13,194 nucleotides of DNA, from assembly GCA_035403355.1 (NCBI GenBank), contig DAONFA010000043.1, forward strand, positions 1 through 13,194, given 5' to 3'. The position numbers and the translations under genes were made by a program. Positions 7,128-13,194 of the stretch are shown here, one piece after another (position 1 is the stretch's first letter; the number at the start of each line of letters is the position of its first letter). This DNA comes from Candidatus Cloacimonas sp. GTDB taxonomy: Bacteria; Cloacimonadota; Cloacimonadia; Cloacimonadales; Cloacimonadaceae. Below the pieces are notes generated by a model that saw only the letters and a program-made list of their open reading frames with translations, was not told the DNA's origin and made no database searches.

Positions 7128-10100
7128 GATATACATTTTGTATATGCGTATTATTTTTAGCACTATCATCATTCTATGCAATTAGTTCTGATGATTTTAC
7201 GATAGGGTGTTATACTTATATGAAAGCCTGGAATTCTCTTGAATCATTTAATAATGAGATCATTACAACATATTTGAAAAATGCAAAATATAATCTTGAT
7301 GTTTGGGATACAAATAACCCAAATATTAATGATATTGTAAACTTAATTAATCTTCATCAAAATCAGAATATTGATTCTTATTTAACTGATTACTATTGGA
7401 ATATTGATACCGAAGGTAATATTACATCTGGTTCACATGCCATTTCTACAGGTAATTATTGGAGATTTGAAGCCGAATATAGCAGTGAAGGAGGAATTAA
7501 TAACAGTAACGATAAATTTTTCTATAAATTTTCAGATCCCAATCGGGTAGGAGAAGCTTTTTCAATGGGTGATAGAGAAATATGGAAATGTATATATAAC
7601 CATAATATAGAACCACCACCAGAAGGAGCACCTCAAATTCTCCCAAATTTAATACAAATGCCCCCAGGTAATGCTATATGTGGTTTCAAAACCCGATGGA
7701 AAGAATACAAAGCTGGTTATAATAATAATATAGTTCTTAATAACGAGAAAAATATTGGACCTGAATTTCGATTTGCCTCTTGGGGAGCAGATTCTTTATC
7801 TGTAACATATATGGCTAATAATAAATTATATTTACGATATTTAATTAAAATCGATCCTAATTTTCCAGCTAATGCACCTGCATTTACATTTAAGTGTGCA
7901 TTTTATAAAAGAGAAAATAATAATAATTATAATTGGTATTTTGTCCCTTTAAAAAATGTTCTTTCTTCAACTATACCCACAGATTCAATAACTTACACTT
8001 ATTCCGATATGCAATCAGATAATTATACAACCACTGAAGCTGAAAATCCTCAAAGTGGATATCGCAGTATTACTTTTGAAATAGATTTAGTATATTTACT
8101 TCATAACGGTTTTATGAATAATCTTGGATATTGGTTTACATCACTATACGGCATTAATCCCTATGTCTACTGGCATAGTGGGCACACAATTTCAATTGAT
8201 TATTTAGAAATATTTGATAAAGTATATGATAATTTAGATAATAATCCTTCTGTTGTGCAAGGATGGATATCAAGCCGTTTATATAATAATGTAAAAAGGC
8301 ACTATACACTTGATGAACCTTCTATGCCTCAATTTTATTCTCTCAAGCTTATTAATGAAAATATATTGTCTTCAATAAATGGTGATAAAGCTATATCAAA
8401 TATAAATTGGAATCATGGATTGATGAAGAAAGGAGATGGTAACAGGTTTTCTATGCCAGGTTTATATCTTGCCGAAACAAACCCTTCTGAATTGTTCATA
8501 GATTATTATGTGTTAGAACCTGAGTTTAATTGGAATCTGCCTGCTGAAGGAAATGGAATCTGCAATAAAAATTCTGTTCAATGGAATTTAGATTGGAAAG
8601 TTCTTCAACATTATAGAAAATTAAAGATGGCTTGTGAACAAGATAATATTCCTTTGTATGTTGTCCCTTGTACAGCGGGGAGGTGGGATGAAAATCATAA
8701 TTGTTGGTCATTCTATCAATATCCAACCCCTCAAATGGTTAAGTGTTTACAATTTTTACCATTGTGTTATGGTGTTGATGGAATTATTGATTATCATTTA
8801 TATAATATTATTCCCAATGTAATTCAACAAATTAAAGAACCTTACAATTATCAGGAAATAGAATCAGAAATTCAAGAATCAAGTTTAAAATGGTATTCTA
8901 TGCTTGATGTAAGCAATTACAATACCCCAGATTATAGTATAGATTCAACTTCTCTATATTCTGCCATTTGTGAAGCAAATGATAAAATTTGTGTTTATGG
9001 CCCTATTACAAAAAATCTTAATTGGCAGGATGCGGTAACTATTGGTATATCCGGTTTATTCCAACCAGGAGAAATATATTCAGAACCATCATCCTTATTG
9101 AATGGGACTACATACTTAGATTCAATTAAAGTGGTTATTACCAACTCTAATCCTGATCAGTATGAAGGATATATTCAATGTGGCTTTTTCAGTGATAACA
9201 ATAATGAACCTTGGTATATGTTAGTTAATAGAAGAACTAATTTCGTTAATAATACTAGCGGAAGTTTAAAATTTTATTCTGTAAGTGATATTAGAAATTG
9301 TGTTGGCTACAATATACCTCCTGCTCAGAGGGTCAGATTTAAACCTAATAATTATGCGTTCAATCATTTTGGTTCCCCAGCCCTCTATGATCCATATAGT
9401 CATTCTTTATACTTCCAATCTGGTCAGAATATTGATCTACAAATTAATTCAGGTGATGGGATATTACTTGAAATGTGTGCTTCACTTCCACCTTCTGTAT
9501 CTTCAAATACTACTTTACGAAAAAAAATTTACTTGGGGGGAAATATATCACTAAATAATGGTTGTACTGTAAATGTTGAACCAAATTCAATAGTGTCTAT
9601 TTTACCTAATACTCACATAACATTGGATAGTAATGCAACCTTTAATATAAGAGGAAGCATTTCTATAGGTGATAGTGTTCATTTTACCCTCTCAGATAAT
9701 TCTACTTTGTCAATTTCTAATGGAGTATGTAATTTTGGCAAAACAGGCACAACAATTATTATTGATGGGAATGGAAATTTTATTATAAGTGATAACACAC
9801 AATGTATTTATCCTATTTCATTTACCATGAATATTTCAGAAGGTACAAATGTTATTATTTCAGGCATTCAAACTTATAAAACGGGATCAAAAATATTTGT
9901 ATCCAATAATTCTTCTTTAACATATCAAAATTCTATAATAAATTTTGGAAATCTTGTAAGAATGTATATTAATAACAGCTCATTTTCTATATCTTCATGT
10001 ACAATTCTTCCTTCTTCAATATCAGCATATTATGATTCTATATTAGTAAGCAATTCTAGTTATATTAACATATTATATTCAACTATTAGCAAAGTTCCTA

Positions 10101-11833
10101 TTTTTGTGCACAATTCAAACTTATATTTCATTAATAGTAATATAGAAGTTAATTCAAATAAAACTGGTATTACTATTAATAATAGAGACAACTATATTAT
10201 TTTTGATACAACTATAGGACCTCGAAACTCCATAACATGTTTATCTGGTGAAATGGCAAAAGGAATTGAAATAATAAGATCACATTCTCCAGTAGTTATA
10301 AAGAATACTATTTTTTCAGAATTACAATATGGAATTCTAAAAACTACTTCTTTTGATTCACCTGATAGTATTTTCAACTGCTCATTCAATAATTGTATTT
10401 ATGGTATTAAAGAAACGACAATAGGATCAATAGGGAGAATACAAAACTGTTCATTTAATAATATAGGTGATGTAGGTATATTTTTAATTGGTTCTACTCC
10501 TACAATTTGTTCTTGCGATTTCAATGCTTGTGATACAGGTATTAAATTCGATGGTTCATTTTATTCCCCCAAATTATCAGGTATATTTAATTCATCATTT
10601 TCTTTCTGCAATACAGCAATAGAAAGCAGAGGTGCTGTAGCAAGAGTACAGAACTGTGATTTTTATTTAAATGAAACTGGATTATTATGTCATAAAGATT
10701 CCAACTTGAACCTTACTTATAATGCAAAAAACTGCTTACGTAATGAAATTAATAATATTAAATTTTATTATGATGATATGTATCATTCATATATTCAAGT
10801 ATTTAGTGGGCATAATGATTTTTATCATTTTGGATCAACTTCATTTGATTTTAACTTTGATGACAATTATTCCTCATCATACGTTTATGAAATTGATGCA
10901 TCTAAGAATTGGTTTGAAGATGATTCACTAAGAGTAAATGATCCTGAATATGAACATTATGTAATAGTTAATGGTTATGATGATAATCCTAATACTGGAG
11001 GAACAGATCCTGATGGCAATAATCGGTACTTCTTGGCATTATATCAAGAAGCTTGCGAAAATTATGATCAAGCAGTTTTTTTATATGAAACAATACTAAA
11101 TGATCAATTGGAAGTAGAAAAGAACTATTTAAATGGTTGTATTGATGGAATATATAGAATAAAATTAATGCAGGAGAACCAACTTGAAACATTAGAACAA
11201 TATGTTACTCAGAAAATAGATCAATATGCTAATGTAGATTTCTCTTTTGCAAAATTATTAACTGATTATCTTATTAAGATTAATATAACAAAGAAAGATT
11301 TTCAAAATGCGATAGATTTAATTCAGATTCGTATAGATAATCCTGTTAGTATAATAGATTCCTTAAGGGCTGTTCTCGATTTAGAAATTGTTCTGCAGCT
11401 TGCGGTAATAGAAGATGATAAAAAACCAGTATCTACAAAATATAGCCAATATTTATATCCTAATATTGATATTTTTTATAATAAACATCAGGATCATTGG
11501 GCTTTGTTATATAAGTTGATGAATAAAGAGGAATTACAGGAAATACAAATTCCATTGGTCCCAATTATCAAGAATAATTATCCCAATCCTTTTAATCCTT
11601 CTACAACTATAGTATTTAGTATTCCTAATTCAAGCAAGACAAAATTGGATGTTTATAATGTTCGTGGTCAGAAAGTGAAACAACTTATTAACAATGATCT
11701 TGAACAAGGTTATCACAAAATTGTTTGGAATGGTAGAGATAAAAATAATCATAGCGTTGGTTCCGGTATTTATTTAGTTCGGCTTGAAACAAGTAGGAAA
11801 GTATGTGTACGGAAAATTATGCTGATAAAATAA
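7124..11833 (+). CDS. Giant secreted modular protein: glycosidase-like barrel, beta-helix, sorting domain
   Basis: This 1569-residue protein starts in an ATGA overlap with the propeller gene, with a strong GGGGAGGA site. A signal peptide covers about 1-19 (cut after FYA). Residues about 20-600 look like a TIM-barrel glycosidase-like region with a beta-rich insertion (about 140-370): TLDEP (395-399), a DEP motif common near barrel active sites, and LPLCYGVDGIIDY (545-557), typical of a late barrel strand. A beta domain follows, with LVNRR (700-704) and GDGILLEM (777-784), as at the end of many glycosidases. From about 795 to 1190, short Asn/Ser/Ile-rich repeats (for example NCSFNNCIYGI) form a right-handed parallel beta-helix. 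Residues about 1300-1430 are helical and TPR-like. YPNPFNP (1486-1492) opens a FlgD-like T9SS domain ending in GSGIYLVRL and RKIMLIK. Glycan degradation or binding is inferred; substrate and catalytic residues are unproven. The gene is much more AT-rich than purH. Confidence 0.9.
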   Translation: MRYTFCICVLFLALSSFYAISSDDFTIGCYTYMKAWNSLESFNNEIITTYLKNAKYNLDVWDTNNPNINDIVNLINLHQNQNIDSYLTDYYWNIDTEGNITSGSHAISTGNYWRFEAEYSSEGGINNSNDKFFYKFSDPNRVGEAFSMGDREIWKCIYNHNIEPPPEGAPQILPNLIQMPPGNAICGFKTRWKEYKAGYNNNIVLNNEKNIGPEFRFASWGADSLSVTYMANNKLYLRYLIKIDPNFPANAPAFTFKCAFYKRENNNNYNWYFVPLKNVLSSTIPTDSITYTYSDMQSDNYTTTEAENPQSGYRSITFEIDLVYLLHNGFMNNLGYWFTSLYGINPYVYWHSGHTISIDYLEIFDKVYDNLDNNPSVVQGWISSRLYNNVKRHYTLDEPSMPQFYSLKLINENILSSINGDKAISNINWNHGLMKKGDGNRFSMPGLYLAETNPSELFIDYYVLEPEFNWNLPAEGNGICNKNSVQWNLDWKVLQHYRKLKMACEQDNIPLYVVPCTAGRWDENHNCWSFYQYPTPQMVKCLQFLPLCYGVDGIIDYHLYNIIPNVIQQIKEPYNYQEIESEIQESSLKWYSMLDVSNYNTPDYSIDSTSLYSAICEANDKICVYGPITKNLNWQDAVTIGISGLFQPGEIYSEPSSLLNGTTYLDSIKVVITNSNPDQYEGYIQCGFFSDNNNEPWYMLVNRRTNFVNNTSGSLKFYSVSDIRNCVGYNIPPAQRVRFKPNNYAFNHFGSPALYDPYSHSLYFQSGQNIDLQINSGDGILLEMCASLPPSVSSNTTLRKKIYLGGNISLNNGCTVNVEPNSIVSILPNTHITLDSNATFNIRGSISIGDSVHFTLSDNSTLSISNGVCNFGKTGTTIIIDGNGNFIISDNTQCIYPISFTMNISEGTNVIISGIQTYKTGSKIFVSNNSSLTYQNSIINFGNLVRMYINNSSFSISSCTILPSSISAYYDSILVSNSSYINILYSTISKVPIFVHNSNLYFINSNIEVNSNKTGITINNRDNYIIFDTTIGPRNSITCLSGEMAKGIEIIRSHSPVVIKNTIFSELQYGILKTTSFDSPDSIFNCSFNNCIYGIKETTIGSIGRIQNCSFNNIGDVGIFLIGSTPTICSCDFNACDTGIKFDGSFYSPKLSGIFNSSFSFCNTAIESRGAVARVQNCDFYLNETGLLCHKDSNLNLTYNAKNCLRNEINNIKFYYDDMYHSYIQVFSGHNDFYHFGSTSFDFNFDDNYSSSYVYEIDASKNWFEDDSLRVNDPEYEHYVIVNGYDDNPNTGGTDPDGNNRYFLALYQEACENYDQAVFLYETILNDQLEVEKNYLNGCIDGIYRIKLMQENQLETLEQYVTQKIDQYANVDFSFAKLLTDYLIKINITKKDFQNAIDLIQIRIDNPVSIIDSLRAVLDLEIVLQLAVIEDDKKPVSTKYSQYLYPNIDIFYNKHQDHWALLYKLMNKEELQEIQIPLVPIIKNNYPNPFNPSTTIVFSIPNSSKTKLDVYNVRGQKVKQLINNDLEQGYHKIVWNGRDKNNHSVGSGIYLVRLETSRKVCVRKIMLIK

Positions 11834-11853
11834 ATATTATCTAAGAGGAAATA

Positions 11854-13041
11854 GAAAATATTGATATTGGGGGTCCGTCTTTAATCCGGGCAGGAGCAAA
11901 AAACTTTAAAAGCGTTACTGTTTTGGTTGATCCTGAGGATTATCCACCCACTCTAAAACTTTTAAAACAGAATAGTGTTTTACCTGAGAGCTACAGTGCT
12001 TATCTGGCAAAAAAGGCATTTACTAAAATCAGTCAGTATGATTTGGATATTGCCGCTTATTTTACAAAAAAAGATAAGGACTTGCCTTTTATTTCAGAGC
12101 TTCCTGCTCAGCTTTTTGTATCTGAAAACCTGAACAGTAAATTGCGCTATGGCGAAAACCCTCATCAAAATGCTGGTTTTTATGCAAATGGTAACCCCGG
12201 TTGGGAACTTCTTCACGGTAAGGAACTCTCTTTCAATAATATAATGGACATTGACTCTGCCCTAAGAGCTATTCGTCTTTTTAGTGAACCAACTGCCATT
12301 ATTGTCAAACATTGCAATCCTTGCGGTATTGGCAGTGGAGAAACATTGGCAGAGGCATATAGAAAAGCTTTTGAAACAGATACGGAGGCACCTTTTGGCG
12401 GAATTGTAATAGTAAATCGGTCTCTGAATCTGGAAACGGCAACCCTGATTAACAATATCTTCACTGAAATTATTATTGCTCCTGATTACGAACCCGGTGT
12501 TCCGGAATTCTTGAAGAAAAAGAAAAACCGACGCTTAATCCGCTACCACCTTTCCCTGCTGCAAAAACCGGTTAACCCTATAGAAATTAAAACATTAACC
12601 TTCGGCTATTTAGCTCAGAACTGGGACTTAATAAATGAACCAACAGAGGACTGGAAAATGGTTACCGCCAAACAACCTACTTCGGATGAGTTAGAAGCTC
12701 TTATCTATGCCTGGAAAGCTGTTTCCGTCCTAAAATCAAACGCCATTGCTATCGCTAAAGAAGACAGGGTCTTAGGGCTTGGCTGCGGACAAACATCCCG
12801 CATTGATGCTGTTCAATTAGCTCTCTGGAAAGCTAAAAAATTCGGACACGATTTAAATGGCTCGGTTTGTGCCTCCGATGGCTTTTTCCCTTTTCGGGAT
12901 TGTATAGAGACCCTTGCTAAACACGGAATTTCTGCTATCATTCAACCTGGCGGTTCTAAAAACGACGAGGACTGCATTGCTGCCTGTAATGAATTGGGCA
13001 TTGCTATGCTCTTTACCGGTTTCCGTCACTTTAAACACTAA
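11854..13041 (+). pseudogene. purH: 5'-truncated purH copy (formyltransferase part)
   Basis: This copy encodes the equivalent of PurH residues 121-515. It lacks the start and the GRVKTLHP part of the cyclohydrolase domain, so it cannot close the IMP ring. The whole formyltransferase domain, including RYGENPHQ, KHCNPCG, SDGFFPF and IQPGGS, is present. The frame is open from just after a TAA at 11842-11844 to the normal stop, with no frameshift or nonsense change. The first usable start is TTG at 11923, with no ribosome site; the first ATG in frame is at 12244. Compared with the intact gene I count 13 amino-acid changes (for example D160N, L215S, D233G, Q337P) and 9 silent codon changes, a ratio suggesting relaxed constraint. 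It is most likely a silent remnant. A separate AICAR formyltransferase-only protein translated from TTG is possible but poorly supported. Confidence 0.85.
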
Positions 13042-13087
13042 TAATATCCGCAATCCAGTTTAGATATATTAAGCGGATTAACAAGGA
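11854..13087 (+). repeat. Direct repeat copy B (duplicated 3' part of purH)
   Basis: This is the second copy of the segment at 3670-4903, in the same orientation and the same length without gaps. It begins 20 bases after the stop of the giant secreted gene and ends 44 bases before the 9-base tandem repeat. It carries 26 substitutions relative to copy A, all within 11971-12571. The last 516 bases, including the post-stop dyad, are identical to copy A. Recombination between the copies would delete 8184 bases. Confidence 0.97.
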
Positions 13088-13131
13088 TTTATATACATAT
13101 CATATTGAATAGACAAAAAAAGGAAAATACA

Positions 13132-13194
13132 GTTGAGAGGGTTGAGAGGGTTGAGAAGGTTGAGAGGGTTGAGAAGGTTGAGAGGGTTGAGAAG
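13132..13194. repeat. 9-base tandem repeat (GTTGAGARG), seven units to window end
   Basis: Seven units of GTTGAGAGG or GTTGAGAAG run without interruption from 13132 to the last base. After the first unit the two variants alternate, giving three 18-base double units. The array is cut by the window edge, so its true length is unknown. The unit is a multiple of three: one frame reads Val-Glu-Arg-Val-Glu-Lys, another Leu-Arg-Arg-Leu-Arg-Gly, and the third is blocked by TGA. No good start precedes it; TTG at 13105 is in frame with the Val-Glu reading but lacks a clear ribosome site. There are no spacers, so it is not a CRISPR array. Confidence 0.93.

Larger units (their letters stand above)
4904..11853. 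other. Cargo segment bounded by partial purH duplication
   Basis: Everything between the two purH copies is one unit about 6.95 kb long, carrying the spacer and the two T9SS-secreted protein genes. The structure is an intact gene, then cargo, then a 5'-truncated copy of the same gene. That is the outcome expected of integration by homologous recombination of a molecule carrying a purH fragment, or of a partial duplication with later insertion. It also resembles islands that insert in a housekeeping gene and restore its 3' end. No integrase, transposase, terminal inverted repeat or att-like core is visible, so a dedicated mobile element is not shown. The repeat structure is observed; the insertion history is inference. 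Confidence 0.55.

Noticed and set aside
4904..11853. Classical transposon or prophage/ICE carrying the cargo
   Set aside because: No transposase, integrase, terminal inverted repeats or short target duplications can be seen; the flanking 1.2-kb repeats are host purH sequence.
11923..13041. A functional stand-alone AICAR formyltransferase gene starting at TTG 11923
   Set aside because: The TTG is an internal leucine codon in the intact gene, has no ribosome site and would start in the middle of the cyclohydrolase domain; a truncated copy is simpler.
13132..13194. CRISPR array
   Set aside because: Units are 9 bases, directly abutting and without unique spacers; this is a simple tandem repeat.

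Overview
The window looks like a chromosomal segment of an anaerobic FCB-group bacterium, most likely Candidatus Cloacimonadota (WWE1) or a close relative. I infer this from two large secreted proteins with Por-type (type IX, T9SS) C-terminal sorting domains, one of them FlgD-like (YPNPFNP ... GIYLVRL), from the beta-helix and FG-GAP architectures, and from the AT-leaning composition. No rRNA or ribosomal protein is present to fix the taxonomy.

Layout. Positions 1-334 carry no convincing gene but hold a strong nested inverted repeat (29-159). Positions 335-4857 are a tightly packed four-gene operon on the + strand: ABC transporter ATPase, MacB/LolC/FtsX-type permease, YihY/BrkB-family membrane protein, and a complete purH (bifunctional AICAR formyltransferase/IMP cyclohydrolase). 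Its genes overlap by 20, 1 and 4 bases. A 620-base spacer (4858-5477) follows. It contains a probable frameshifted remnant of a small membrane protein gene (5284-5458) and an AT-rich hairpin before the next gene. Positions 5478-11833 are a two-gene operon with a 4-base ATGA overlap. It encodes a seven-bladed FG-GAP beta-propeller protein and a 1569-residue modular protein: a glycosidase-like TIM-barrel region, a right-handed beta-helix, a helical repeat region and a sorting domain. Both have signal peptides and are predicted to be exported to the cell surface.

The most striking structure is that the secreted-protein operon lies between two direct copies of the 3' two-thirds of purH. Copy A (3670-4903) is part of the intact gene. 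Copy B (11854-13087) lacks the first 120 codons, has no good start, yet keeps an undamaged reading frame to the normal stop and the same short downstream tail. The copies align without gaps at an offset of exactly 8184 bases. All 26 differences I counted by eye fall between 3787 and 4387, while the last 516 bases are identical. This suggests insertion of a cargo segment at the end of purH, carrying or creating a partial purH duplication, followed by recent gene conversion. Recombination between the copies would excise the two cargo genes and leave one intact purH. No recombinase or transposase gene is visible. Shortly after copy B, a 9-base tandem repeat (GTTGAGARG, seven units) begins and runs off the window end.

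Functionally, the first operon mixes envelope work (lipoprotein or small-molecule ABC export, a membrane protein) with the last two steps of de novo IMP synthesis. The second supplies extracellular, probably glycan-directed, surface proteins.
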